This document shows positions 10,745 through 20,760 of a DNA stretch of 64,000 nt, piece after piece. The stretch is from the NCBI GenBank assembly GCA_022495005.1, contig JAGYXB010000283.1, positions 459,501-523,500 of the forward strand, written 5' to 3'. The position numbers were made by a program, and so were the translations under genes. How positions within the stretch are numbered: the first letter of the stretch is position 1; every line of letters begins with the position of its first letter. The notes beneath the pieces are model-generated. The model did no database searches. It was not told the origin of the DNA and saw only the letters and a program-made list of their open reading frames with translations. The stretch is from Rhyacophila brunnea. Its lineage: Eukaryota; Arthropoda; Insecta; Trichoptera; Rhyacophilidae.

Positions 10745-11410
10745 GTCGTATATGTAGGAATGTATTACACAGTTTACAAAACAACTGCAAAGGTATTAAA
10801 AAAACCACAGCGCGCCGCGCCGTAAATTAAATAATAAATGCCGCGACTTCTCGACGTAAATAAATTTCCGATTATGTTTGGAATAATTCTGAATTTTTTT
10901 TGTATGGACTTTACGTCTCGTAACCTCAGCAAGTCTGCTGATTTGTACGAAATGAGGCAAGCTCCTTTCGCAGAGCCTAAAACATTCGCGCATAATAATG
11001 TTGTCACGACTGCGCATTTTGTCCAAAATCATTAATAATTAGATAATTAAAAAAATAATTTCAACGGCGTTTAATCGAATATTAATAAATAAGTAAGTAT
11101 AGATTGTTTTTAAAAATAAAAATAAATTTTATCTAATGATTTTTGATGGGTATACATGTTTTGAAAAATACGTAATTTAAACACATCGCTCATTTTATGT
11201 CGTCAATGAGTTTTTGAAGTTTCATTATATTAGTGTGTCGTTATCATTTATTAGTGTGTGCCTATTCATTAGTAGTAAATATCGTACTATTCTCGTAAGT
11301 ATACCTGACAAGTGTGCTCTTTTTATCATATCTCCACAGCCTACCTCTTTCCAAAAGTCACCCTTCGCCACTGTTGTCTTATCATCAGCTGCTACCTGGA
11401 ACAGCTGCAT
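10745..11410. repeat. Old dispersed repeat N, copy 1
   Basis: Matches 37775-38610 in order: GTAGGAATGTATTA, ACCTCAGC-GTCTGC, TTTGTCCAAAAT-ATTAAT, GATTGTTTTTAAAAATAAAA, GTATACCTGACAAGTGTGCT, CACTGTTGTCTTATC. Strongly diverged. Reading frames here are not conserved in the other copy, so it is non-coding. Confidence 0.6.
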
Positions 11411-11774
11411 TCATAATGATCACGAAAATTTTTAAGCCACGTAATGTGGTGTTGCCCCATGCTATGCTTACCATTGATCTTTCATTAGATGACAAATTGG
11501 GGAATGCTGAACTTTTGTCTTATCATAATGTGGCCAAGGTACTATAGTTTTATGGTTTTGATACTTTACAGAACTTCTCCTTTTTTACCATTCGATTGAA
11601 GACGTCAACATTTGTCACCCAGTTAGTCAAGGGAATTTATAAAATGTATATATTATTTTCATAAAACAATAGCCAATAATTCAAAAATCGAATAATAAAA
11701 AAAACACCAAAGCAGGACATGGTTAACCTTGAAATACCAATATTTCGGTTGACAGGTAAGGCAGTACACGATAC

Positions 11775-11951
11775 GTACAGACTTACAAACTTATCTGTAG
11801 AATGGCCAAAAATGGAACTACGAACTACCATAGGACGCCATTTTGAAATTTCATTCAAATGTCAGATTTTGTTCAGTTACGAGTCTCAATTGGGTAGTTT
11901 TCGACAGTAGCTCCCCCATCCCATTCTTCAGATAAGTTTGTAGGTCTGTAC
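11775..11951. mobile_element. 177-bp MITE with ~31-bp TIRs
   Basis: GTACAGACTTACAAACTTAT at 11775 is mirrored at 11921-11951 (two mismatches over about 31 bp, both ending in ...AGAATGG). TA dinucleotides at both outer edges suit a Tc1/mariner-type MITE with TA target duplication. No coding capacity. Confidence 0.75.
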
Positions 11952-12664
11952 ATTATTATTATAATGAACATGACAGATTACAATTTATTTCAAAGCGTTC
12001 AAAACATGACATAAAACACAGAAAATAAAATGTAAACAATATTAAATAATAGTCAGGTTAATCATCGTTAAAAAAGTACATTGAAGTAGACCGAATGCCG
12101 ACAACCCAATCAATACCGGCAAGTTTTCCAGTCGATAGTAGTACTATCTACTAACAAGCGATGCAAAAGAGTGGTTTGAATCTTTGCTTACTTGACTGCA
12201 TCAAAAGTTTTTCGAAAAAGTCAATAGATGGCTGAAAATATTAGATTAATTACGGCCCGGAAAAAAACCGGAAATTTCCGGGTCCGGTATGATAAGGGAA
12301 TATATTATTATTATTAATATCCAAAACGATTGGATTAAACACAATTTTCCCCTCCCCATTGGCATTATCAATGGAATTTTAGTTATGCATCTTGGGAGAA
12401 AAAACAATGGATGATCCCGTTTCTAATATAGTTATCAGGGACACGACGGAAAAATGTGTAGCTGAATATAGATAACTTATAAACATTAGACTACAGTTGT
12501 ATAGATCACATTAACACACTAAATTATTGACGTAAGTATGTCAAATCATAAAAGAAATATTATGTTTCAAATAAGTATGTTTTCATCATAACATATGTTG
12601 ATGTATTGTATTTTTAGTTGGCATTTGAGTCTTTTAAATATTGTAAATTAGAATTTATTTGTAC
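11952..12664. other. No gene seen; one GC-rich palindrome
   Basis: AT-rich. ACCGGAAATTTCCGGGT near 12267-12283 forms a small perfect hairpin. Nothing else recognised. Confidence 0.4.
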
Positions 12665-12899
12665 TCCACATTGGCTGCGCGGTTTAGGCGTGGGCCTATA
12701 GCGTCGTGGGTCCCAAGTTCGAATCCTGGGTCTGACAAGTATACATATTGTTTTTCAATGTGTGTATGAGTCAGAGTATAGACCTACTAGGTTGAACAAG
12801 TGGCTGACATCAATTTCTCGTAAAAACAACATCACTGTTGATAAAAACCTCTACTCCGTGGAGGCCCATATATGATCTTATTAGGATCGGATATGGTTG
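12665..12899 (+). repeat. SINE A copy 5
   Basis: Full-length: A box TTGGCTGCGCGGTTTAGGCG, B box AGTTCGAATCCTGGG, body TAGGTTGAACAAGTGGCTGAC and TTTCTCGTAAAAACAAC, terminal TCCGTGGAGGCCCA and GGATCGGATATGG, then an AAGAAGAAGAAG tail. The (GAA)n tail resembles that of the LINEs here (45.3, 53.6, 58.3 kb), suggesting shared retroposition machinery. Confidence 0.88.
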
Positions 12900-13005
12900 A
12901 AAGAAGAAGAAGTTTATATGTCATTTTGTATTCAACTTATATAATAATAACACGACTTAATATGCTTCATTCATATTATATTATTACCAAGTCAATACGT
13001 TTTAG

Positions 13006-13365
13006 TTTAAGGCTATACCTCAGTTGAGGCATGGTCTAAAAAGATCGTAGCTTGGCGATGCGCGGATTGAAATATAGTTTGTCATATGGATCCAACATGC
13101 GTCCATTTAATGTTCTGTTTATTGTTCTACTAGTAACAATAATAATATTATATTCATTGACATGTTTTCTTTTTCAAGTAAATGGGTAACGTTTTTAGTC
13201 ATCTTTACACGATTTAAGAATTAATACTCCCATCGCCATCACGAAGCAAATTGACGTATTCACACCTCGACGTTTGCTCTCTGAATGCCAGCGAGTCCAA
13301 AATTTCGTCGCGCCTATAGTTGAAAATTATTTGCCGTTTCACTGAAGTATCGTCTTAATGGGGGT
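13006..13365. repeat. Dispersed repeat M, copy 1
   Basis: TAAGGCTATACCTCAGTTGA ... GGCGATGCGC ... TTCATTGACATGTTTTC ... TTTACACGATTTAAGAAT ... ATTATTTGCCGTTTCACT is collinear with 31905-32290. Function and class unknown. Confidence 0.7.
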
Positions 13366-13443
13366 AATCTTTTTTTAATTAGATCTACAATTTGATTGGA
13401 TCTTGGTTGCATCACCAAAAGATTTCTAATAGATTTTTTTAAC

Positions 13444-13500
13444 AATACACGAATGTTAGCCACTTGCTCAATCAATTAAGTTCATGCTCTGACTCCAAAC
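13444..13500 (-). repeat. SINE A fragment
   Basis: GAATGTTAGCCACTTGCTCAA and GTTCATGCTCTGACTC are SINE A body on the minus strand. Head and tail are missing. Confidence 0.6.
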
Positions 13501-13603
13501 TCCATCGTATTGCAGTGTGTAAGGCACTGGTTTCTCATCCGGGGGCTGTGCGTTTCTAAATGAATCGGTGTATATTTGATTGTTTTAGTTTTAATTATGT
13601 GTA

Positions 13604-14396
13604 TCTATTCTATACACAAGGCGACAATCGGCAGTTATCAAAGGTAAATTATCATATATATGCATTGAGGCGGTTAATTTTTACATTACATTAACCGTCT
13701 AAACTGTGTATAGAAAACACAGATTAACATAGACAATAAATAATTTTGTGTCTCTTATTAACTAAAATATTCTCACTTTGTGCCTGATTCACAATCAAAA
13801 CGTAGTTAAATAACACTTTCGACACTTATTTAATTGCTCGTTATTATGTAACCGTAAATTTTGCATATTACCTAAACATTTAATTTTAAGTATCCAGTGA
13901 GTATATTCTATAAACATGGCGGCTATCAGCGGTTATCGACGGTAGTTTATCATATTTATGTATTAAATCCGTTAAATGTTAACCGTCTAAACTGTCAAAA
14001 AGTGCTATGTTTTAACAGCCGTTCTTTTGGCTATGTTAACTTTTACAGCGAGATAGACAGTTTTGACCGAACAATTAATTATAATACCTCAATACATAAA
14101 TATGACACCTACGGTGGCCGCGCGGCTTAAGCGTTGGACAATCATGCCGTAGGTCCCAGGTTCGAATCCTGGGTCTGGCAAGTAGACATATTGTTTTTCA
14201 ATTTGGGTGTGAGTCAGGGTATGGACCTAATAGGTTGAGCAAGTGGCTGACATCCATTTCTCGTAAAAAAACAAAATCTGTTAATAAAAACCTCTACTCT
14301 GTGGAGGCCCATATGATCCTATTAGGATCGGATATGGTCTTAATAATAAAATATAAATATGATAAACTGCTGTCGATAGCCGCCTTGTGTATAGAA
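13604..14396. mobile_element. MITE M1 copy 1 (larger form), split by SINE A
   Basis: The terminus TCTATTCTATACACAAGGCG at 13606 and its complement GCCTTGTGTATAGAATAGAC at 14374 bracket sequence containing CCGTCTAAACTGTCAAAAAG and GCGAGATAGACAGTTTTGAC. From 13690 on it is collinear with 23985-24251 plus 25870-26085. A second internal TIR-like start at 13904 suggests partial duplication. SINE A (14106-14352) is inserted with a 10-bp TSD. Confidence 0.7.
14106..14352 (+). repeat. SINE A copy 6 with 10-bp TSD
   Basis: Full-length: A box GTGGCCGCGCGGCTTAAGCG, B box GGTTCGAATCCTGGG, intact body, GGATCGGATATGG end. ATAAATATGA at 14096-14105 is repeated at 14353-14362, giving exact insertion limits inside MITE M1. 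One of the best preserved copies. Confidence 0.92.
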
Positions 14397-14582
14397 TAGA
14401 CTTACTGCAATGCTGTTTTACAACACTATGATTAGGTCACTTGGTATGTGGGAGTGTTTAAAAAAATAATTGACATTGAAAAAAAACACTATGTGAACTT
14501 TATAGAACCGGAATTTGAATATTTTATAAGCCAACATGTTACCGCTCGGCCACCGCAAGCGCTTGGGTTTCTTCTTTCTTTT

Positions 14583-14814
14583 CGACCATGTCCGATCCTA
14601 ATAGGATCATATGGCCTCCACAGAGTAGAGGTTTGTATTGACAGATTTAGTTTTTTACGAGAAATGGAAGTCAGCCACTTGCTCAACCTATTAGGTCCAT
14701 ACCCCGGACACACACAAATTGAAAAGCAATATGTGTACTTGCCAGACCCAGGATTCGAACCTGGGACCCATGGCATTATAGTTCAACGCTCAAGCCGCGC
14801 GGCCACCGTGGGCG
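14583..14814 (-). repeat. SINE A copy 7
   Basis: Full-length minus-strand copy from CGACCATGTCCGATCC to GCCGCGCGGCCACCGTGGGC, with B box as GGATTCGAACCTGGG. Both Pol III boxes are intact. It ends about 90 bp upstream of the candidate structured RNA. Confidence 0.9.
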
Positions 14815-14870
14815 TCGACTTTAATGTGGGTGAAATGTTTAATTTATAAAATGATTGTAAATAACCACAA

Positions 14871-14879
14871 AGTATATAG
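14871..14879 (+). promoter_or_regulatory. Possible TATA box of the ncRNA candidate
   Basis: AGTATATAG lies about 25-35 bp before the inferred RNA start. External Pol III promoters of snRNA/MRP-type genes carry a TATA box at this spacing plus an upstream PSE. I could not recognise a PSE, and the area is AT-rich, so support is weak. Confidence 0.25.
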
Positions 14880-14904
14880 ATACAGAATCTTTTGAAAATA
14901 TATG

Positions 14905-15179
14905 TAAATATTACTTTCTGTGACTCTCTGCTTAGAGAACCACCGGGGTTTTATGAGGAAAGTCCGGCTGGGGAGTGGCCATTAGCCGCTCAGAGAGATA
15001 AAGTGTCCCAGAGGAAATCACTGCTACCATAAACAATATAAAATGTTTGGCGGCGACAATATTGTCTTTGGGTCACACCGTATATAAATAAATATACGAC
15101 CATCGTTCAAAGGGAGATTGGATATTTATATCGAGGTTATTGTGACATAAAATATTAAGTTTCTTCACACTTTATTTTT
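14905..15179 (+). ncRNA. Candidate RNase MRP (or RNase P) RNA
   Basis: GAGGAAAGTCCGG at 14954-14966 is the conserved CR-I core of RNase P/MRP RNAs. It is followed by a perfect hairpin (GAGTGGC, loop CATTA, GCCGCTC) that would be P8. Directly after comes CAGAGAGATAAAG, matching the GARAR-type motif following P8 in MRP RNA. Further stems: TGTGACTC (14920) with GGGTCACA (15070); CGTATA with TATACG; ACC(A)TCG with CGAGGT; GACA-ATAT-TGTC. This density of GC-bearing stems is unusual for the surrounding AT-rich DNA. Against it: an internal TTTT at 14950 could stop Pol III, a convincing CR-V partner for P4 was not found, and the 5' end is a guess. Could be a pseudogene copy. Confidence 0.5.
15175..15179 (+). 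terminator. T5 run, possible Pol III terminator
   Basis: TTTTT about 20 bases past the last stem of the ncRNA candidate. Runs like this are common here by chance. Confidence 0.3.
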
Positions 15180-15421
15180 GAAAACCCGTCATGACGACGT
15201 GTCTACAAAATTGTCTATTCATTATTATTTTGTATAAGTTTATTTTAAACCATAGATAAAAACAAATACCTTTTTAAATGGAGCTGTATTTTTAGAAGAA
15301 GCCATAAAATGATGTTTGTAAATCGAGAAATACAACGTTAACGATCTTAAATTAAGTTAAATAGGGCGTATATATATTCTATAATTTCAAAAATCTCAGA
15401 TATAATATATTATATACCTAG
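15180..15421. other. No gene seen
   Basis: AT-rich sequence between the ncRNA candidate and the LINE fragment. Confidence 0.4.
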
Positions 15422-16081
15422 AAAGCTTGAAAGTAGGTTTAAAGATTAATGTCTCAAAGACAACTTCGCTGATCCAAAAGCGATATTCATCAACGGCAAT
15501 CAAATCGAGAGAACCAACAGCTATGTCTACTTCGGACAGCAAATGTCTGTAGATGGAGGCATAGATGACGAGATTGCTCGAAGAGCTAAGCTAGCTTGGA
15601 GTGCATTCGGGTACTTAAGTAATATATTCAAGAGCGACCTTCCAATATGCCTGAAGCGTAAGGTGTTCAACCAATTTGTGCTACCAGTGCCAACGTATGC
15701 TTGCGAAATATGAACTCTTAACACACGAGAGATCCAAAAATCGAGAGTTGCGCAACGTGGCATGGAAAGGTGCATGTTGGGCATAACGCGTAAGGACCGC
15801 AGAAGGAACAAATGGATAAGAAAGCAAACAAGAGTGAGAGATGTGATAGAGATCACCAAATTGATGAAATGGCGGTGGGCCGGACACATTTCACGGCGAA
15901 TGGACGGTCGCTGGTGGTACCCGAGGGGCACTAAGCAGCCACAGGGGTGCCCCAAAACCCGCTGGATTGACGAACTTGTCAGGTTTGGTGGAAGTACGTG
16001 GCAGAGAAAAACAAGGAACCGAGAAGAGTGGAGGGAGCTGGGGAAGGCCTTCATCCAGCAGTGGATCGACCCCGGCTGAAT
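15422..16081 (+). pseudogene. LINE reverse transcriptase C-terminal fragment (EEAF family)
   Basis: Starts in the post-catalytic part of a non-LTR reverse transcriptase: GLKINVSKT near 15436, a frameshift, then a long frame from 15471 with SYVYFGQQMSVDG, the cysteine-rich LPVPTYACEI, one in-frame TGA at about 15714 where a Trp codon is expected, RGMERCMLGITRKDR, MKWRWAGHISRRMDGRW, GCPKTRWIDELVRFGG and the terminal REEWRELGKAFIQQWIDPG. The order Y.YLG - TY.CE.W - AGH..R - GRP..RW - EW matches the thumb/tail region of Jockey/RTE-like LINEs. Fingers, palm (YADD) and endonuclease are absent: a 5'-truncated dead copy. A related fragment lies at 20.2-20.8 kb and a cousin at 58.7-59.2 kb. Stop at 16077-16079, then (TA)n and A-rich tail. 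Confidence 0.88.
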
Positions 16082-16804
16082 ATATATATACCTACTAAAA
16101 AAAAAAAAAATATGACGTTCCACGGGACCTGAGCGTGTAAAAATGATCCCAGGATCGATTAGTAATAATTAGGACACTTATTGATACCTTCATTTAAACT
16201 ACAAAAACCGATAGCCAACATTAATGTAATTCGATAAGCATTTCATGCAAGAACTACTGATTAACTTTGCCGTTTTTAGTATGCTTTTGGCTGATTATGG
16301 AAGTTATAAATTTGGATGTTGTGTGAAATTGTAGATGGACTTATCGTTTTTTTTTTTAAATATACGTATCCTGTCATAGAAATTACATAACCAAATACAG
16401 ATACAGATTAAGTAAGCTCAAATAATATTTATTTTTGGATTTGAATACCATTGTGAGTTGGTAGGTATCTATTTCGTTAAGGCCGGTGTATTGCACGTAA
16501 ATTTTATTCAGAGTGATAGGTGCATGAAAGAGCAACCACGCAAGTCCGATTACGATATCTTACTATGTAGTGCGATGTGTCGTGTGTCTGTGTGTGTAAC
16601 TTCTTCACCCTGTCGGGTCTTCAATAGCTACAATGTGTCGCTCCAGAAGTTGGCAAAAGCAACACCATTGCAGCTTACTGCAAAAACCTTGCACGAAAAT
16701 TAATAGGTGTTCCATGGTTTGTATTTCACTGCACTCGGAGGTTTGGTCATTGGAGAACCCCATTTAACCATATTTTCTTGGTTGCGTGTGTGTGTGTGTG
16801 CGCC
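16082..16804. other. No gene seen; short (TG)n before the MITE
   Basis: A-rich stretch at 16100-16113 after the LINE tail, AT-rich filler, then (GT)n at 16787-16800. Open frames here have no recognisable motifs. Confidence 0.4.
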
Positions 16805-17401
16805 TAGAGTTGGGTTTTTCCCGAGAAAATCTCAATCTAGAGATTCGGGATTTCCAGAAAATAATTCTCGAGAATTCTCGAGATATCGGGAATTTTTAAA
16901 AAAAACCTGTAAAAAATCCTAAAATCAGTGTAAAAACAGACGAATTTAAAAAATATGTGATTTTTTTTAAATGTATGTAAGAAGACAAACAAATAGAAGT
17001 AGGAAAACAAAAATAATTCAAAACATTACCTACTTATTAAAACAGAATTAAAAAAAAACACAGACTGTCAATCGCTGCTTCTGACCATCGCGTACGTTTT
17101 TGAGACACAAAATTCCCTTATGTTGAAAAATTGCGCTCATTTTGAGTCGAAAGTGGCTTCATTGTGTTCAATGCCCCGATCAATCTTTGAACGTTTTATG
17201 TTTTCTGTCTACTTTTTTCATATAGAAAAATCGTTTTTTCAATTAATATTTGATAATAAAGACATCCCAAATCTCAAGAAAAGATTCTCGAGATCCGGGA
17301 TTTCCCAAAATGTTAAAAATTTCAATTCTCGAGGTTTGGGATTGAAAATCTCGAAAATTTCTCGAGAATTCCTGTCGGGAAATTCCCGAAACCCAACTCT
17401 A
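16805..17401. mobile_element. ~600-bp MITE with CTCGAGAATT/CGGGATT palindromes
   Basis: TAGAGTTGGGTTT at 16805 is mirrored by AAACCCAACTCTA at 17389-17401, with TA at each outer end. Both arms carry many CTCGAGA, GAATTCTCGAGA and CGGGAA words, so subterminal regions fold on themselves as well as on each other. The middle is plain AT-rich DNA without a transposase. Inserted beside a (GT)n tract: GTGTGCG occurs on both sides. Confidence 0.75.
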
Positions 17402-17778
17402 TGTGTGCGAAACGCTTTGTTACAAACATATATATGGGAATAAAAATAAGGACGAGGATAGGTAAGGTTGCAATGACAAGATTCAGATAGGATGTGTGTG
17501 ATTAAGAAAAATACACAGTTTATTCCCCCATAAAAATATAAATATTATGACAATGTAAAATTTACTATGATTACGACAGTTTTCAAATTACACAGGTAAG
17601 AAATACCATGGCAAGTTAGTAGTAAGAATACAGTACACTCTAAATAATCCGCCGCTAGATTATCCGACAAATACTATAAATAATCCGCCGTTATTTTTAC
17701 TAGTTGAAAGCACAAAATCCAGCCCTATAATTCGCCGGTATTAGATTGTCAAATTCAGTAGTCCGCCGCGTACAAGTA

Positions 17779-18033
17779 TACAACGCAGATGAGACGGGTT
17801 TATTTTGGAAACTTCTCCTTCGTAAAACGTACGTTCATCACAAAGAAAGTAATGTACCAGGTGGGAAATGCCCAAGGACTGCGTCATAATTAATTATGCC
17901 GTGCTCCAATGCAACCGGGACACACAAAATGAAGCTTTTGGTTATAGGGAAAGCCAGGAATCCTAAGCCATTCAAGAATATCTGCCTCACTGAACAACTG
18001 GTTGTGTCAAGTGATTTACTGTTTAATATTTAG
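17779..18033 (+). pseudogene. Jerky/Tigger-like transposase fragment
   Basis: YNADETGLFWKLLLRKTYV, then one in-frame TAA (17887), then [19 protein letters not shown] and NPKPFKNI. The YNADETGLFW motif is the first catalytic Asp region of the DDE domain in Tigger/jerky transposases, and the C.NA.GTHK.KLLVIGK block is the conserved segment after it. The DNA-binding CENP-B domain and the remaining catalytic residues are missing. Reading ends at TAG 18031. It lies inside matching TIRs, so it is a transposon gene, not a domesticated host gene. Confidence 0.88.
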
Positions 18034-18077
18034 TTAATAAACTTAGTTTATAAATATGTTTAATTTAGTAAATACTT

Positions 18078-18457
18078 CGCACCCGGAGAATAATAGTGGC
18101 GTAACTCGAAAAACTTGTTTTTGCAGGAGTGCAGTTTGAATATTTTATTTTGGTGTGTTAAATCAGTTTTTTTTTAAATTTACTTTATATTAGCGTGAAG
18201 TTTGCACACTTGAGTCATCTCATTTTGAATGTTATCCGCAATAACAATGGCACAATGATAATTGTGCCACTATTTCTGCTTGAATTCAAGTAAAATGTTA
18301 TAATATGATAATGACAAAAATGTTTTTAAGGCCACCATCATACTTTTAAGAATTATGTCGCTATTTGTGCGTTAGAAATGATATCTTGGAACATTTCTGC
18401 ATACTTAACTCAAAAATGACAAATTTGGACTTGTGCCACTATTATTCCCCGGGTGCG
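18078..18457. mobile_element. 380-bp TIR element E2 nested in Tigger, 4-bp TSD
   Basis: CGCACCCGGAGAATAATAG at 18078 is mirrored by the right end (CTATTATTCCCCGGGTGCG), TIR about 23 bp with one mismatch. ACTT at 18074-18077 and 18458-18461 is a candidate 4-bp TSD. No coding potential. Its CG-CACCC start resembles element E1 at 24252. Confidence 0.82.
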
Positions 18458-18825
18458 ACTTGATTTTGATTATAAATTAAACCGTAATTTGCTAGTACAA
18501 TTTTCTCAAAAAGAAAATTTTAATTTTTACCATATTTTGTATGTATGCACTATAATCCGCCGCTTTCACTAATTGGACACTTATCTGGTATTTGGAGTGG
18601 CTGATTACTGAGAGAGTACTGTAATTGATTATAATGACGATGCAAATTTACAAGTATTACATAACAAATTGACGTCAGATGTCCTACTGTCAAATGCTCG
18701 TTGTATATGTATGAGTATCTATGAGTGCATTATTTATTCACTGAAAATTCGCTGCGTATGTATTTGCCTGTTACTATTTTGCAATGACAATGAAATGCAT
18801 GTTTGAACTTGTTGCTTAGTCAGTG

Positions 18826-19096
18826 CATCTATTCTATACACACGACTGCTTTCAGCCGCTATGTGGGGTCAGAAAGTATATAAGTATTAGCACTTATTTT
18901 AACAATTACAATAAATTAGTTGTAATTGTTACAATTAGTGCTATGTTTTAAGAGCACCTCTCTTGACTGTTTTAAATTTTAGTGTGAGAGACAGTTTTGA
19001 CAGTTCAGACGGCTAACTTATAGTAATTGTTACAATAAGTATTAATATTTCGATACTTTCCTACCCTATTTAGCTGCCTTGTGTATAGAATAGATG
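18826..19096. mobile_element. MITE M1 copy 2 (271 bp, complete ends)
   Basis: CATCTATTCTATACACA at 18826 pairs with the end at 19080-19096. Arms continue through AGAAAGTAT and TAATACTTAT-type segments, so the element folds over most of its length. The centre carries TAAGAGC-CCTCTCTTGACTGT and GTGAGAGACAGTTTTGACAG as in the other M1 copies. Confidence 0.8.
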
Positions 19097-20184
19097 TACA
19101 GATGTGTTTACACGAGTATCTGAAATGTTTTGTTTTGTAATTTATTAATTGAATTTACATTGTGACTAAATAAAATAATTAAGTAAAGGTATGCTCGTAT
19201 AGTGGTAGGGTATTCACCCTACAGACACATAAGGACCTATTATGTAATATAATTTATGATTCCACCGTGTAATAAAATAAATATAAGAATACATTAGTTC
19301 GGCACCCCAGATACCATCAGACCATCTACGCAAGTATCTGTAGACTCTACAGTATCGTCATGGCTCCTTTGGTAAGGATATTTTTTGTACTGTCTAGCAT
19401 GTCGTTAAGTAATTTATGATATTATGGCAAAAAACTATAAATCTGATTACACCCCCACATGAACGTCAGATGTAATAAAGACCGAATGAAGTAGAAAAAT
19501 CTGAAAGTCCTTGGAAGCCTTGTTAATAATATTTCGCGTATTGTTTGATAGCAGAATCACCAGTAGGTGATTCATAATAAAGTTTTCCCTTTGGGCGTGT
19601 CATTACTGAGAAAAATTCTTTCCCTTGCTTTGCTAAAAGGAAAATCTTTGACATGGGACTCAGAGAAAAAGCTTACACGTGAAAAGCCTTATCAGTAGAA
19701 GATATAAATTCTTATTATTATTGACTAAGGGACTTGATGGAAATTGTATTACTATTATTATTATTATTATCATCATCATCATCTGAGAAGGAAATGGTAT
19801 ATTTATTTATAGGTTATTGCAAACTGGATATATTCGGAAGATTTATTTTAGGGATGAAGATATAACCATACTTCTTGTTAATAATTTCGAAGCATCTTCT
19901 TTCATAGTAAATATTTAATTAATAATTCGTGGTCTTACTGTCAAAAGTTGATAAGTCTAGAAATCATGTTATGGAGTAATTATTGCAATTTGAAAGTTTG
20001 ACATGTCCTATAAAATCAGGCATATTGCCAATTTCTTTGTGCTTTATGTCCATGTTCTATTATATAGCGTGGTCTTGAATTTATTTTCAAGCATTCATAT
20101 ATATAATATATAAACATACAGGTAATCGATTGTTAACTTTAAATACATAAATTATCGACTTAGCAACTTTTGGCAGCAACCCCA
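19097..20184. other. No gene seen; tRNA-like scrap and a microsatellite
   Basis: CTCGTATAGTGGTAGGGTATTC near 19192 looks like a tRNA A-arm (Gly/Asp type) but no B box follows at the right distance. A perfect 8-bp hairpin (GAATCACC AGTA GGTGATTC) lies near 19554. (ATT)n/(ATC)n at 19749-19782. Confidence 0.4.
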
Positions 20185-20760
20185 CATGTAATGTTGTAAA
20201 ACCTCAGTAAAATACTTATAACCATAATAATTGGATCCATTAAATCAGGGCGGGTTCTAGCCTCTTCCAAGAACATCATCAGTCTCCCTCTACTTTGTGC
20301 CAGTACATTGGCGCAGGCCACTCTAGTATCTTCGTTGATACCATCCAACCAGCGGAGTCTGGGTCTACTATCAAGCCTCCGACCATCCAGTTGTGTATCG
20401 AGGTGTTTTTTTTTTTTTTTTTGAATTATTAATAACCATATCCCTGCTCTTTCGTACAAGGTGGTTGTTAGTAATTTTGAATAATCATAAACACCCAGAC
20501 TTTGAGAAAAACACATAAATGTTGTGCGCTCACCGGGTATCGAACCCAGGACTCTCGGGTGGAAGGCAAGCATCTTACGCACTGCACCAAGAGAGCCGCC
20601 TTGTATCGAGGTGTTGTAGTTGTTCGTTATTTTAATTAGGTATTGCGGTTTCTCTTATGTTTTAGATGGATACATGAGCACACGCATTGATGCCCAAATG
20701 CACTCCATGTCAGTATGGTTCTACGAGTCATCTCGTCAGACATATCTCCATCAATAGACA
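20185..20760 (-). pseudogene. LINE C-terminal fragment split by SINE C
   Basis: On the minus strand, MSIDGDMSDEMTRRTILTWS (20760 downward) matches MSVDGGIDDEIARRAKLAWS of the LINE at 15.5 kb. After decayed sequence and SINE C comes RPRLRWLDGINEDTRVACAN and LMMFLEEARTRPDL, the usual LINE tail (GRPRLRW ... EEA..RP.L). The middle AGH/ACEIW part is lost or unreadable. The 5' side stops exactly at the left terminus of the large TIR element at 20761. Confidence 0.72.
20408..20601 (-). repeat. SINE C copy 2 with 14-bp TSD
   Basis: Same length (194 bp) and orientation as copy 1. Head GGCGGCTCTCTTGGTGCAGTG and B box GGTTCGATACCCGG on the minus strand. TGTATCGAGGTGTT at 20394-20407 and 20602-20615 is the TSD. 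Poly(A) tail read as T-run at 20408-20422. Inserted in a dead LINE tail. Confidence 0.93.

Larger units (their letters stand above)
17631..18621 (+). mobile_element. Tigger/pogo-type DNA transposon relic
   Basis: CAGTACACTCTAAATAATCC at 17631 and the right end GAGAGAGTACTG at 18621 form imperfect TIRs of the CAGTA-CTCT type. The word AATCCGCCGC recurs just inside both ends. TA flanks both sides (17629-17630, 18622-18623), as expected for the Tc1/mariner-pogo superfamily. It holds a transposase remnant and a nested 380-bp element. At 991 bp including the insert, it is an internally deleted copy. Confidence 0.85.

Noticed and set aside
14954..14966. Bacterial rnpB or endosymbiont insertion
   Set aside because: The CR-I core is identical to the bacterial one, but no other bacterial rnpB segment (P3 to P18, CR-V ACAGAA) is present and the flanks are ordinary host repeats.
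15527..16123. Minus-strand 198-codon protein
   Set aside because: Antisense shadow of the LINE reverse transcriptase tail at 15.4-16.1 kb.
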